18,703 bases of DNA from an uncultured Prochlorococcus sp. (GCA_902573045.1 CACGIB010000015.1:1-18703); one strand, 5' to 3'; numbered from the stretch's first letter, positions 1 to 9,427 are shown. The notes: generated by a model from the letters alone, not told the origin. Translations and numbers: made by a program.

Positions 1-308
1 TTAAGTTAATAGGAGATTTGCCTTTTTACGTCTCTAGGGACAGCGCCGACGTATGGAGTAATAAATCATTATTTTCAATTTTTAAAAATGGAGATTTAAT
101 CTTTCAAAGTGGTGTTCCACCTGATTATTTTTCATCAACGGGACAATTATGGGGGACCCCAACTTACTTTTGGTCAAAACACAAAAGGACTAATTTCGAT
201 TGGTGGAGAAAAAGATTTATAGGCTTTTTCTGGATACCAAGTGAATTTGTAATTAGACTCCCATTCAGATTTATTCTCAAGAGCTTCTATGTTTATATTC
301 ATACATAA
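1..308 (+). pseudogene. malQ: 4-alpha-glucanotransferase MalQ, internal fragment with foreign 3' end
   Basis: The reading frame is open from the left edge (in frame from base 3), so the gene starts outside the window. The peptide GDLPFYVSRDSADVW, then GVPPDYFSSTGQLWG and a WWRKRF segment are the characteristic order of the central region of MalQ (GH77, amylomaltase), which transfers glucan chains between maltodextrins during glycogen and maltodextrin turnover in the cytoplasm. After about base 220 the frame no longer looks like MalQ: the expected segment with the catalytic Asp (RxDHFRG) is missing, and the frame runs about 29 unrelated residues to a stop at 306-308. Those residues are antisense to the facing minus-strand gene. 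As it stands the product would lack its catalytic residues. Either this is a genuine truncation, or the sequence was joined wrongly near 208-231. The family call is firm for the first 70 or so residues. Confidence 0.8.
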
Positions 309-464
309 ATTATAAGTTTTTTGTGCTTCTTCTAGAAAATAAGTTCTATGAGACTTCCACATTCCAATATTTCTGGAAAACCACCTTTTTAAATTACTAT
401 TTAAATTAATTTCTGGAGGATTTTCACCAAAATTTAAATTTTCTTTTTGATTAATAGCAACCAT
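174..464 (-). pseudogene. Truncated small protein resembling a CpcS/CpeS-type phycobiliprotein lyase
   Basis: This 96-residue frame starts at an ATG (464-462) and faces the malQ fragment. A segment of the type RWFSRNIGMWKSHRTYF, followed by a Trp-rich strand pattern (SEWESNYKFTWYPE), recalls the first beta strands of CpcS/CpeS-like chromophore lyases, a lipocalin-like fold whose members attach bilins to phycobiliproteins. Full members are usually about 150-200 residues, so roughly half is present. The last 20 or so codons (174 to about 230) are antisense to malQ and are not native. Prochlorococcus lacks phycobilisomes but keeps a few lyase-like genes, so the role could be in residual phycoerythrin or something else. 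The gene diverges from sasA with a 107-base gap. The family call is tentative; the truncation is better supported. Confidence 0.45.
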
Positions 465-560
465 ATATAAATTAAGACTTATTTATTTCATAGCTTAACT
501 GTAAAATAAAAATAAACATTTTAATGTGTTTATAAGGATTAACAGCTTATCAACACTTCA

Positions 561-565
561 GAGGA
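561..565 (+). promoter_or_regulatory. Shine-Dalgarno site deciding the TTG start of sasA
   Basis: GAGGA lies 6 bases before the TTG at 572. It is one of the few clear ribosome-binding sites in the window, where most genes have none, and it supports the non-ATG start. The nearest downstream ATG (577) is out of frame. Confidence 0.6.
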
Positions 566-571
566 AATCAT

Positions 572-1690
572 TTGAATGATAAAAAAGAGCTAAAATTAAT
601 ACTCGTAGCTGCTAGAAATCAACTTTCTAGTAATGATATTAAGTCCCTAATAGCTTATTTAGAATCAGATGATTGTGAATTTGAGATATCTCTCCAGATT
701 TCAGAACCAACAGAACAGCCGGAATTACTTGAATTACATAGATTAGTCGCTATACCTGCTCTTATAAAGCTTTCACCAGCTCCAAAGCAAATATTCGCTG
801 GAAGTAATATTTTTACTCAGTTGCAAAAATGGTTACCGCGGTGGACACAGGAAGGCTTAACAAAAAATCTTGGTATTAATCTGCAACCATCAAAAATCGA
901 CTCAATAAGAACACAAAAAGAATTTCTTTTGGAAGACGAACTTCTTGTTTTAAGACAAGAAAATGAGACATTAACAAAAAGAATAGAATCTCAAGAAAGA
1001 TTGCTAAGAATGGTTGCGCATGAATTAAGAACACCTTTAACTGCTGCCACTTTGGCTATTCAAAGCCAAAAACTAGGACAAATAGATATTGCAAAATTGC
1101 AAGAGGTAATAAAAAGACGTCTAGAAGAGATTGAACTATTATCTCAGGATCTTTTAGAGGTTGGAACAACAAAATGGGAAGCTTTATTTAATCCTCAGAA
1201 AATTGACTTAGGTAATATTAGTGCTGAAGTAATACTCGAATTAGAAAAATTCTGGAGATTGAGGAATATTGAAATTGATACTGATATTCCATCTGATTTG
1301 CCAGGTGTATTTGCAGATCAAAGAAGAATGAGGCAAGTATTTTTAAATTTAATTGAAAATGCTATTAAATTTTCTAAAGACTCTGGATCTATAAAAATCA
1401 CTATGATTCACAAGACAAATCAATGGGTAGAAATAACAATTTGTGACAAAGGTGCAGGTATTCCTTTGAGTGAACAAAAAAGAATTTTTCTTGATAGAGT
1501 TAGGCTTCCACAGACTTCTGAAGGAACTTCAGGATTTGGGATAGGGTTATCTGTATGCAGGAGAATAGTACAAGTACATGGGGGAAGAATATGGGTTGTA
1601 TCTGAAATTGGTGTAGGCTCCTGCTTCCATTTTACCGTTCCTGTGTGGCAAGGCCAAAACAAAGAGCAACAATACTTGACGAAAGGCTAG
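572..1690 (+). CDS. sasA: Circadian-clock output histidine kinase SasA
   Basis: SasA binds KaiC through a KaiB-like thioredoxin-fold domain and passes phosphate to the response regulator RpaA, setting the daily transcription rhythm. Residues 1 to about 95 form the KaiB-like sensor domain (LKLILVAAR, then PALIKLSP and KQIFAG). A coiled stretch follows, then the dimerisation/phosphoacceptor helix [13 protein letters not shown] with His150. The ATPase domain has the N box NLIENAIKF (Asn263), the DKGAGI G1 box and [13 protein letters not shown]. At 372 residues it is close to the usual SasA length. The start is TTG at 572, chosen because GAGGA (561-565) sits 6 bases upstream and no in-frame ATG lies nearby. 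Known Prochlorococcus lack KaiA and are thought to run an hourglass-like KaiBC timer with this kinase; KaiA cannot be judged from this window. Confidence 0.93.
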   Translation: MNDKKELKLILVAARNQLSSNDIKSLIAYLESDDCEFEISLQISEPTEQPELLELHRLVAIPALIKLSPAPKQIFAGSNIFTQLQKWLPRWTQEGLTKNLGINLQPSKIDSIRTQKEFLLEDELLVLRQENETLTKRIESQERLLRMVAHELRTPLTAATLAIQSQKLGQIDIAKLQEVIKRRLEEIELLSQDLLEVGTTKWEALFNPQKIDLGNISAEVILELEKFWRLRNIEIDTDIPSDLPGVFADQRRMRQVFLNLIENAIKFSKDSGSIKITMIHKTNQWVEITICDKGAGIPLSEQKRIFLDRVRLPQTSEGTSGFGIGLSVCRRIVQVHGGRIWVVSEIGVGSCFHFTVPVWQGQNKEQQYLTKG

Positions 1691-1730
1691 CCTTACTCTT
1701 AGTTTTTAATAAGCTGTTATGCTAATTCCT

Positions 1731-1803
1731 GGCCCCATCGTCTAGAGGCCTAGGACACCTCCCTTTCACGGAGGCGACAGGGGTTCGAATCCCCTTGGGG
1801 CTA
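1731..1803 (+). tRNA. tRNA-Glu (anticodon TTC)
   Basis: This is a 73-base cloverleaf. The acceptor arm GGCCCCA pairs with TGGGGCT with a G-U at the first position, and the discriminator base is A. The anticodon stem is CCTCC/GGAGG (1758-1762 with 1770-1774) around the loop CTTTCAC, giving anticodon TTC at 1765-1767. The T arm is AGGGG-TTCGAAT-CCCCT. CCA is not encoded. In cyanobacteria the same charged tRNA feeds both translation and, through glutamyl-tRNA reductase, chlorophyll and haem synthesis. It sits 40 bases after the sasA stop and faces the minus-strand gene that ends at 1822. Confidence 0.97.
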
Positions 1804-1821
1804 TAATTTTAAAATTTCAAA

Positions 1822-2358
1822 CTATTTTATTGAGGATTTTGCTTGCCTATCTACTGCAATCAAATTTTCAGAAAGATCTTTTTTAAGTCTTTTCTCTATC
1901 ATCCCTATTGGCATCCACTGACAACCTTGAACAGTAAGATCATAAATTAATGAATTTTTTGAAGTATTTTTAATGTTTTGTATTTTCCAACTTCCTTCAA
2001 ATTTTCTGAAATCTCCTTTTATTAAATTAAAATTTAAAAGGCCAAGCTCCTTATCTTCAAATAAATCAATAGTTACTTCAGCTGAAAACTTCATGCCAAG
2101 GAAATCCTGAGCCCCAACTTGTTTAAGGTGGACATTATTTCCCTTCTGAAATATTTTTTTGCTGAATAAAAGATTTGGTATGTAAAGATTAAGCCGATCA
2201 TAATCTGTTAAAACATTCCACAAAGAATCAAAACTTGCAGAAGTTGTAAGTTGAGCTGCCAGTCGTCTTGTCCCACCGGAAAACTTCTCCATCGTCTGCT
2301 CAATTGTCCTGTAATCATTGTTCTTAGAATGATCTTCTGATTCTTGAGGATTATTCAT
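1822..2358 (-). CDS. SRPBCC/START-like fold protein (polyketide cyclase/dehydrase family)
   Basis: This 178-residue soluble protein has no signal peptide or membrane segment. From about residue 25 on it follows the START-like helix-grip pattern: a first strand (TRRLAAQLTTSAS), the helix segment with SLWNVLTDYDRLNLYIPNL typical of cyclase/coenzyme-Q-binding proteins, a strand rich in charged and hydrophobic alternation, and a C-terminal amphipathic helix (KRLKKDLSENLIAV). Family members bind lipids, quinones or other hydrophobic ligands in a central cavity. The ligand here cannot be read from the sequence. It is transcribed away from petH across a 181-base gap, and its 3' end faces tRNA-Glu 18 bases away. 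The first 24 residues are polar and probably disordered. The fold call is fairly sure; the function is unknown. Confidence 0.75.
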   Translation of the reverse strand: MNNPQESEDHSKNNDYRTIEQTMEKFSGGTRRLAAQLTTSASFDSLWNVLTDYDRLNLYIPNLLFSKKIFQKGNNVHLKQVGAQDFLGMKFSAEVTIDLFEDKELGLLNFNLIKGDFRKFEGSWKIQNIKNTSKNSLIYDLTVQGCQWMPIGMIEKRLKKDLSENLIAVDRQAKSSIK

Positions 2359-2488
2359 AAATGAATTTTTTACTTAGATAAAAAATTATTTCTGTGTAAC
2401 TATACTGATAAAAACAACAAATACTGAAAAATTAAAATAATTTCTTTTATTTATCCCGATCTCAAAACGTAACCATTTTTGTAAAATC

Positions 2489-2516
2489 ACTACAAATTAA
2501 ACTACAAATTGATAAT
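2489..2516 (+). promoter_or_regulatory. Candidate petH promoter with 10-base direct repeat
   Basis: The 10-mer ACTACAAATT occurs exactly twice, at 2489-2498 and 2501-2510, a 12-base period close to one helical turn. It runs directly into GATAAT (2511-2516), a plausible -10 hexamer, placing the repeat over the -35 region. A transcription start near 2523 would leave a short leader before the petH ATG at 2540. Two same-face half-sites at this position are what a bound response regulator or activator would need. No regulator can be named, and the promoter is inferred from position and base pattern only. Confidence 0.4.
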
Positions 2517-2536
2517 CTTTTATAAAAGAAATCTAA

Positions 2537-3667
<1,131 letters not shown>

Positions 3668-3690
3668 ATTTTTGAGTTTTAAATTTACGA

Positions 3691-3696
3691 TATAAT
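3691..3696 (+). promoter_or_regulatory. Candidate -10 element of the zwf operon
   Basis: A perfect TATAAT lies in the 112-base gap between petH and zwf, 84 bases before the zwf ATG. No good -35 hexamer sits 16-18 bases upstream (the nearest, TTGAGT at 3672, is only 13 away). If used, it is a -10-only promoter, possibly activator-dependent, with a leader of about 75 bases. Such hexamers also occur by chance in DNA this AT-rich. Confidence 0.35.
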
Positions 3697-3779
3697 TTTG
3701 AGATACTTTTTGGTTTAGACACAAAATGTAGCTAATTTTCGAAAAAAAGAGGATTTTAATATATAAGAATAATAAAAAT

Positions 3780-5303
3780 ATGCCTTCAACTTTAAGTAAT
3801 CCTCTTAGATTAGGTTTACGGCAGGAAAGAGTTATACCTCCACAATGCTTAGTAATCTTTGGTGCTAGCGGAGACCTTACTCATAGAAAATTAATACCCG
3901 CCTTATTTGAACTCTATTTGCAAAGAAGAATTCCTAGTGAATTTGGAATAGTTGGTTGTGCTAGAAGACCGTGGACTGATAATGAATTTAGAGAAAAGAT
4001 GAAAGGAAAGCTATCCAATCAAATATCTGGTAAAGAAAGGGAGTGGGAACAATTTTCTAATTATCTTTTCTACGAACCAGTTGACTTACAACAAAGTGAT
4101 CATGTCGTAAGGCTTTCTAAAAGATTAAATGAAATTGATAAAACACAAGCTACACATGGGAATAGAACATTTTATTTATCAGTATCTCCGAATTTCTATG
4201 CAAGTGGATGTAAAGCTCTTAAAGCAGCTGGTCTTTTAGATGATCCTAAGAAAAGTCGTTTAGTTATTGAAAAACCTTTTGGAAGAGATTTTTCTAGTGC
4301 AAAAAAGTTAAATAAAATCGTTCAAAGTTGTGCTGAAGAAAGTCAGATTTATAGGATTGATCATTATTTAGGTAAAGAGACAGTTCAAAATATTCTTGTT
4401 TTGAGGTTTGCTAATACTATTTTTGAACCAATCTGGAACAGAAATTATATATCAAGCGTTCAAATTACTTCATCTGAAACAGTGGGTGTTGAAGATAGAG
4501 CAGGTTATTACGAAAGTTCTGGTGCCTTAAGAGATATGCTTCAAAATCATATGACTCAAATGCTTGCTGTCACTGCAATGGAACCTCCTGGAAAGTTTGA
4601 ACCAGAAGCAATAAGAAATGAAAAAGCTAAGGTTCTTCAAGCTTCAAAACTTGCTGATGAAAATGAACCGTGGAATTGTTGCATAAGAGGTCAATATGGA
4701 GAGGGAGGAAATATTTCAAATCGACTCAAAGGATATAGGCAGGAAGATGGTGTTAATTGTAATAGCACAACAGAAACTTATATTGCTACAAAAGTCTTCG
4801 TTGATAACTGGCGTTGGCAAGGGGTTCCTTTTTATTTGAGAACAGGGAAAAGACTACCCAAAAGACTTGGAGAAATAGTCTTATCTTTTAAAGATGTTCC
4901 TGTTCACTTATTTGAATCAACAATAATAAATCCTGCCCCAAATCAACTTATCCTTAGAATTCAACCAAATGAAGGTGCTACTTTCAAATTTGAGGTAAAA
5001 TCTCCTGGTTCTGGAATGAAATCAAGACCTGTTGAGATGGAATTTTCTTATGATGAATCATTTGGAGAACCCTCAGATGAAGGCTATGTAAGATTATTAG
5101 CTGATGCAATGCTTTCTGACCCAACCTTATTTACTCGAAGTGATGAAGTAGAGGCAGCCTGGAAACTTTATACGCCATTAATAGAATTGATGGATAATTC
5201 TCCATGGAAGTTACCTATATGTAATTATGAATCCATAACATGGGGACCTCCTGAGTCTGATCAATTACTTTCAAAAGATAATATTTTCTGGCGTAGACCT
5301 TAA
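3780..5303 (+). CDS. zwf: Glucose-6-phosphate 1-dehydrogenase
   Basis: Zwf oxidises glucose-6-phosphate to 6-phosphogluconolactone with NADP+, the entry step of the oxidative pentose phosphate pathway used in the dark. The N-terminal nucleotide-binding loop is GASGDL (28-33), the substrate signature is RIDHYLGKE (192-200), and His257 in QNHMTQ matches the catalytic general base. Length (507 residues) is normal. Cys184 lies just before the substrate signature, close to where cyanobacterial G6PDHs carry a redox-active cysteine. This makes thiol control plausible, but I cannot confirm its partner. The ATG at 3780 follows an in-frame AT-rich run with no usable Shine-Dalgarno site. opcA begins 2 bases after the stop, so both should be made from one transcript. 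Confidence 0.97.
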   Translation: MPSTLSNPLRLGLRQERVIPPQCLVIFGASGDLTHRKLIPALFELYLQRRIPSEFGIVGCARRPWTDNEFREKMKGKLSNQISGKEREWEQFSNYLFYEPVDLQQSDHVVRLSKRLNEIDKTQATHGNRTFYLSVSPNFYASGCKALKAAGLLDDPKKSRLVIEKPFGRDFSSAKKLNKIVQSCAEESQIYRIDHYLGKETVQNILVLRFANTIFEPIWNRNYISSVQITSSETVGVEDRAGYYESSGALRDMLQNHMTQMLAVTAMEPPGKFEPEAIRNEKAKVLQASKLADENEPWNCCIRGQYGEGGNISNRLKGYRQEDGVNCNSTTETYIATKVFVDNWRWQGVPFYLRTGKRLPKRLGEIVLSFKDVPVHLFESTIINPAPNQLILRIQPNEGATFKFEVKSPGSGMKSRPVEMEFSYDESFGEPSDEGYVRLLADAMLSDPTLFTRSDEVEAAWKLYTPLIELMDNSPWKLPICNYESITWGPPESDQLLSKDNIFWRRP

Positions 5304-5305
5304 GA

Positions 5306-6607
5306 ATGAAACCTCAACTAACACTACAAACTCCATTAGAACTGCCTTATCAGGAAATTTCTAATTACCTTAATAAATTATGGATTTCAGAAGATAAAGA
5401 TAATACTGGAGCAAATACTTTTACATTAATGGTCTGGCAGCCTGCTTGGCTAGAACAATGTTTAGTTCAAAAAGGATTAGTAAATGGACCAATTACTGGA
5501 AATTTAAGTCCAGAGACAATTGAAGTTGCTAAAAAATTTATATTAGATCAAGGTCTTCCTATCACTACTTCCCTTAATAGTGAAGAATTATTGAATTTGT
5601 TGAAGGAAAATTTATCTAATAACGACTTTGAAGACTTTAGAGGACAATTTTTTGAATCATCAATAAGTACATTGAATCCAAGAAGATTAATAACTCTAGC
5701 GCCAACTTTAAACAAAAATTCAGACATCAAAACTTTTGTATCCGCTTACTGTCCATTAAGTGATACTCAAGCTATGCAACCTATATGTGGGGATTTAGTT
5801 GTTATAAGGGGGGACTCAGCATCAATCTCTAATAAAGGATTAAAAATAATTGATGAATTATCCATTAATGAATTACCTGCATGGTTGTGGTGGAATGGAA
5901 GCTTGGATGAATCGCCTGAAATCTTCGAATATTTTACTAATTATGGTCTAAGATTAATAATTGATACTGCTCTTGGATCGCCTAATAGATGTTTAAAAGT
6001 TTTAGATCATTTAAATAATTCAAATAAAGCTATTAATGATTTGAATTGGGTTAGGTTGAAAAATTGGAGGGAATCATTGGCAATGATTTTTGATCCGCCT
6101 TTGAGGAGACCAATTTTAGATCATATTACTGATATTGATATTGATATTGCAGGAGATCATATTATTCAAGCTTTGTTTTTGATTTCATGGATTAGCGATA
6201 AACTTGGTTGGTCTTTTCTAAGAGTTGAAAAGGATACAGAATCATCAAAAATAAAGTTTGAAAGAAATAATGGCGAAATAATTTCTGCCTCAATTAATCC
6301 CTTATCTTTGGGAAATCCAAGTATTCATTTAGGACAAGTTATTGGCTTAAGGTTGATTTCAAAAATTAGTGAGGTTCAAAAAAATAACACTTGTGTAATA
6401 CTTGGCTGTGAATCAGTGGAATGTATGAGGCTTGAAGCAGGGGGAATGGCTAATATGGATTTAATAGAACAAGTTGTTCCAAATTCTTTTTCTACATCAG
6501 AGTATGATGTTAGTAAATTATTGGGAAGTAGTAGAGGTAATACAAGTCCTCTTTTTGAAAATTCTATTAAAATAGCTCTTCAAATATTTAATGGCTTTAA
6601 TAACTAG
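5306..6607 (+). CDS. opcA: Glucose-6-phosphate dehydrogenase assembly/activator protein OpcA
   Basis: OpcA promotes assembly and activity of Zwf and links it to thioredoxin-dependent redox state in cyanobacteria. The 433-residue protein has no catalytic signature. Identification rests on its place immediately after zwf, its length, and family-like segments such as FTLMVWQPAWLEQCL near the N-terminus, the WWNGSLDE stretch mid-protein and CESVECMRLEAGGM near the C-terminus. The first half contains a peptidoglycan-binding-like pattern (GLVNGPITGNLSPETIEVAKKF), seen in cyanobacterial OpcA. The stop is followed 3 bases later by the cobB start, so translation is probably coupled through zwf-opcA-cobB. 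No ribosome-binding site is visible. Confidence 0.92.
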   Translation: MKPQLTLQTPLELPYQEISNYLNKLWISEDKDNTGANTFTLMVWQPAWLEQCLVQKGLVNGPITGNLSPETIEVAKKFILDQGLPITTSLNSEELLNLLKENLSNNDFEDFRGQFFESSISTLNPRRLITLAPTLNKNSDIKTFVSAYCPLSDTQAMQPICGDLVVIRGDSASISNKGLKIIDELSINELPAWLWWNGSLDESPEIFEYFTNYGLRLIIDTALGSPNRCLKVLDHLNNSNKAINDLNWVRLKNWRESLAMIFDPPLRRPILDHITDIDIDIAGDHIIQALFLISWISDKLGWSFLRVEKDTESSKIKFERNNGEIISASINPLSLGNPSIHLGQVIGLRLISKISEVQKNNTCVILGCESVECMRLEAGGMANMDLIEQVVPNSFSTSEYDVSKLLGSSRGNTSPLFENSIKIALQIFNGFNN

Positions 6608-6610
6608 TAA

Positions 6611-7999
6611 ATGCCTTGTGTAATATCTTCTCCTTTAACTGATAGTGGGAAAACTACATTATCGCTTTTGATATCTTGTTGGGCGTACTCAAAAGGTATA
6701 AAGATACAAACTTTCAAGGTTGGCCCAGATTATCTTGATCAACAACAACTCAGTTCAATTGGTCAACCTATTTGTAGGAATTTAGATATTTTTTTAAGTG
6801 GTGAGAAATGGGTTCAAGAAAGTTTTTTTAAACATTCTTTGAAATATGAATTCTCATTAATTGAAGGAGCAATGGGTCTGTTTGATGGATTAGGGGCAAC
6901 AACCTACTCCAGTACAGCAAATATCTCTAAACTTCTCAATGTTCCTGTAATTTTTATTGTTAATGCTAGAGGTCAAGTAGCTTCTCTTTTAGCAACTGTT
7001 CGAGGGTTTAGAGATTTCGATAGTGAGTTGTCAATTGTAGGAATTATTTTTAACAACGTTAATTCAGATAGACATAAGAATTTAATCAAAGAAGTTTTTA
7101 AAAATGAAGACATCGAAATTCTTGGTTTTTTACCATCTGATTCAAAAATAACTTTAAGCAAAGCTAATTTGGGTTTGATATCTCCAATGGATAATGGTAA
7201 AGAAATTGATGTTGAATATTTTGCAAATTTTGCTGAAAGAAATCTTGATCTATTTTCTCTTGTTAAATTTCTGAAATCTCCTCAAAAGAACATATTTAAT
7301 TCTGTCAGTTTTGATGATTTTAAAATAGACAAAAATAAACCTATCGCAATTGCAGAAGATAAAATCTTTCATTTTCAATACCCTGAAACTAAGGAGTTTT
7401 TGAATGAAATAGGCATACCATTGATTTCATGGAGTATTTATGATGATGAAGAAATACCTAATGAGGCTTCTTCTTTAATTATTCCTGGGGGGTTCCCTGA
7501 AAAATATGCTGATCATATAAGTAACTCTGTAAAAAGCTTAAATTCGTTGAGGAAATTTCGCAAAAATGGATTTATATATGCAGAGTGTGGAGGGATGATG
7601 ATTTTAGGAGATTTTATAAAAGATGAAAATGGTAATAATCATAAAATGAGTGGCATCCTTCCATTTATATCAAAAAAAAGTAAACTTTCAGTAGGTTATA
7701 GATACATTGAGGGTTTAAAAGATACTCCCATCATTAAGCAAAATCAATTAATTAGAGGACATGAATTTCATTATTGGGAAATTGAAAATAATTTGTCTGA
7801 AATTGATTTAAGAAAAGCTGAGCATAAGAAACTTTCTTCCCCATGGAAAATTAAATCTTGGGAAACTGAATACAAAAATGAAGGCTTTTTTGATGAAACT
7901 TTACATGCAAGTTGGATTCACTTACATTTACCGAGTTCTCCAGAAGTCGCAAAAAACTTTATAGATGCCACCCAAATTAGTTTTTCAAAGGATTCTTAA
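6611..7999 (+). CDS. cobB: Cobyrinic acid a,c-diamide synthase
   Basis: This enzyme (CobB/CbiA family) amidates the a and c side chains of cobyrinic acid using ATP and glutamine, a step toward pseudocobalamin, which Prochlorococcus makes for B12-dependent methionine synthase and ribonucleotide reductase. The dethiobiotin-synthetase-like ATPase domain opens with the P-loop SPLTDSGKTT (7-16) and has KVGPDYLD and EGAMGLFDG. The class I glutaminase domain has GGFPE, the nucleophile Cys326 in AECGGMM, and the C-terminal HASWIHLHLPSS, whose His completes the site. The 462-residue length is normal. It is the last gene of the zwf-opcA run. Its stop shares the bases TTAA (7996-7999) with the stop of the convergent gene. 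Placement after opcA may reflect genome packing, not a shared pathway. Confidence 0.95.
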   Translation: MPCVISSPLTDSGKTTLSLLISCWAYSKGIKIQTFKVGPDYLDQQQLSSIGQPICRNLDIFLSGEKWVQESFFKHSLKYEFSLIEGAMGLFDGLGATTYSSTANISKLLNVPVIFIVNARGQVASLLATVRGFRDFDSELSIVGIIFNNVNSDRHKNLIKEVFKNEDIEILGFLPSDSKITLSKANLGLISPMDNGKEIDVEYFANFAERNLDLFSLVKFLKSPQKNIFNSVSFDDFKIDKNKPIAIAEDKIFHFQYPETKEFLNEIGIPLISWSIYDDEEIPNEASSLIIPGGFPEKYADHISNSVKSLNSLRKFRKNGFIYAECGGMMILGDFIKDENGNNHKMSGILPFISKKSKLSVGYRYIEGLKDTPIIKQNQLIRGHEFHYWEIENNLSEIDLRKAEHKKLSSPWKIKSWETEYKNEGFFDETLHASWIHLHLPSSPEVAKNFIDATQISFSKDS

Positions 8000-8475
8000 T
8001 TTATTATCAAATTAAATATTTTTAGAGGAGAACCTAAAAAAAACATTCCAGGCAAAGTGATTAATGGTCCTAAAAAACTCCCCACCATGACCTCGAGTTT
8101 TGTATGGCCGAGAGTTTCTTTTAAAAATAATTCAGATTGAGGGTCTAGTTTTTTTGATAGTTTATTGATTTCTGCAGCTTGAATCCCAGCTGATTTTCGA
8201 ACACCACTAGCGTCATACATGACTATTAGTGCTATACCAACTGATAATGCGAATATTGAGCTATCAAATCCCAATTCATAACCTATACCAGATGTAGCAC
8301 CAGTTATTAAGGCTGAATGACTTGAAGGCATACCACCCGTCTCGAACATAATTCCAAATCTTATCTCTCCAGTTGAAAAAAAATTGAATACGATTTTGAA
8401 AAATTGAGCTAGTAAACAGGATAATAAGCTCCAGAAAAGAACTGAATTATTAAAAAAGGGTAAAAACTGAGACAT
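7996..8475 (-). CDS. Divergent PAP2-family (DUF212-type) membrane protein, probable acid phosphatase
   Basis: This 159-residue membrane protein shows the conserved signature of the divergent PAP2/DUF212 family: GGMPSSHSA (47-55), MYDASGVRKSAG (86-97) and LKETLGHT (118-125). The pattern resembles, in permuted form, the Lys/Arg, Ser-His and His motifs of PAP2 lipid-phosphate phosphatases, but activity has not been generally shown for the family. Hydrophobic helices lie near 9-30, 54-67, 73-86 and 129-148. It sits 13 bases downstream of crtE on the same strand, so it is probably co-transcribed. A prenyl-diphosphate or lipid-phosphate substrate is a reasonable guess but only a guess. Confidence 0.85.
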   Translation of the reverse strand: MSQFLPFFNNSVLFWSLLSCLLAQFFKIVFNFFSTGEIRFGIMFETGGMPSSHSALITGATSGIGYELGFDSSIFALSVGIALIVMYDASGVRKSAGIQAAEINKLSKKLDPQSELFLKETLGHTKLEVMVGSFLGPLITLPGMFFLGSPLKIFNLIIN

Positions 8476-8488
8476 GAATTAAAACTAA

Positions 8489-9391
8489 TTATCGGTCTCT
8501 ATTTGTAATAAAGTCGGCTAACGATATTAAATACTTTGCATCTGAGCCCCAAGGTTCAATTGATTTTTTTGCTTTTTCAACTAAATCAAAAGCTCTTTTC
8601 TTTGACTCCTCCATACCAAGTAATTTAGGGTAAGTAGTTTTGTCAGCTAAAAGATCTTTGCCCGCAGTTTTACCAAGCTTTTCACTGCTGGAAGTTAAAT
8701 CAAGAATATCATCTATTATTTGGAAGGCTAAACCAATTCCTTCTGCATATGTTGTTAGAGCTTGTAATAGTTTTTCGTTAGCGCCTGCGATCATCGCGCC
8801 CGTTCTTACGCAAGCCTTTAATAAAGCCCCGGTCTTATGTAGATGAATATATTCGAGAGTTTTAAGGTCTACTTCTTTACCTTCGCATTCCAAATCAACA
8901 ACTTGTCCCCCTACTAGCCCTGGTGCACCAGCAACTAGGGATAATTCGCCAACTACATTTAATAATCTATTTGGATCGACTCCAGGGCTTCTTAAAGAGA
9001 CCATTTCAAAGGCCCTGGTTAATAAAGCATCGCCTGCAAGAATAGCTATTGCATCTCCATATACTTTATGATTCGTCGGCCTACCTCTCCTCAAGTCATC
9101 ATTATCCATAGCGGGCAGATCATCATGAATTAAAGACATTGTATGTATCATTTCTATTGCTACTGCAGTAGGAACTGCAAGAGAAGGTTCGCCTCCAGCC
9201 AGTGAGCAAGATGCTAAACATAAAATTGGACGTATTCTTTTCCCTCCTGCTAAAAGAGAATATCTCATTGATTCTCTTAATATTTCTGGATTCTCAGGGC
9301 CCAAGGAAAAATCAAGTGCTTCTTCTACAACTTTTTTTGTGTTTTTAAGATATTTATCAAATTCAGAAATACTATTAACAACTTCAGTCAT
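8489..9391 (-). CDS. crtE: Geranylgeranyl diphosphate synthase (CrtE/IspA family)
   Basis: It condenses isopentenyl diphosphate with allylic diphosphates, giving GGPP for carotenoids, the chlorophyll phytyl tail and quinones. The first Asp-rich motif is [10 protein letters not shown] (90-99), preceded by [10 protein letters not shown] (47-55 region). The second is DDILD (227-231) followed by a [15 protein letters not shown] segment. The stretch [11 protein letters not shown] is the form usual in cyanobacterial and plastid GGPP synthases, though FPP as product cannot be excluded from sequence alone. Length is 300 residues. A weak AAAGG lies just before the ATG. It is the middle gene of folD-crtE-PAP2-like, 36 bases after folD. 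Another carotenoid gene, lycopene cyclase, lies about 6.4 kb further right. Confidence 0.94.
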   Translation of the reverse strand: MTEVVNSISEFDKYLKNTKKVVEEALDFSLGPENPEILRESMRYSLLAGGKRIRPILCLASCSLAGGEPSLAVPTAVAIEMIHTMSLIHDDLPAMDNDDLRRGRPTNHKVYGDAIAILAGDALLTRAFEMVSLRSPGVDPNRLLNVVGELSLVAGAPGLVGGQVVDLECEGKEVDLKTLEYIHLHKTGALLKACVRTGAMIAGANEKLLQALTTYAEGIGLAFQIIDDILDLTSSSEKLGKTAGKDLLADKTTYPKLLGMEESKKRAFDLVEKAKKSIEPWGSDAKYLISLADFITNRDR

Positions 9392-9427
9392 TTTATACCT
9401 TTATTAAAAAAATTTTCATCTTGGAGT

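Noticed and set aside
1683..1694. Perfect palindrome AAGGCTAGCCTT over the sasA stop codon, considered as a terminator
   Set aside because: The stem would be only 4 base pairs with a 4-base loop, and no T run follows directly. It is too weak for an intrinsic terminator.
1731..1803. tRNA-Glu considered as an integration site for an island
   Set aside because: No integrase, no duplicated tRNA 3' end and no change in gene content or composition is seen beside it.
3748..3753. AGAGGA considered as the ribosome-binding site of zwf
   Set aside because: It lies 26 bases before the ATG, and no in-frame ATG, GTG or TTG occurs at a suitable distance, so it cannot set this start.
7996..7999. TTAA shared by the cobB stop and the PAP2-like stop, considered as a special site
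   Set aside because: Overlapping convergent stop codons on TTAA are common in compact AT-rich genomes and need no further explanation.
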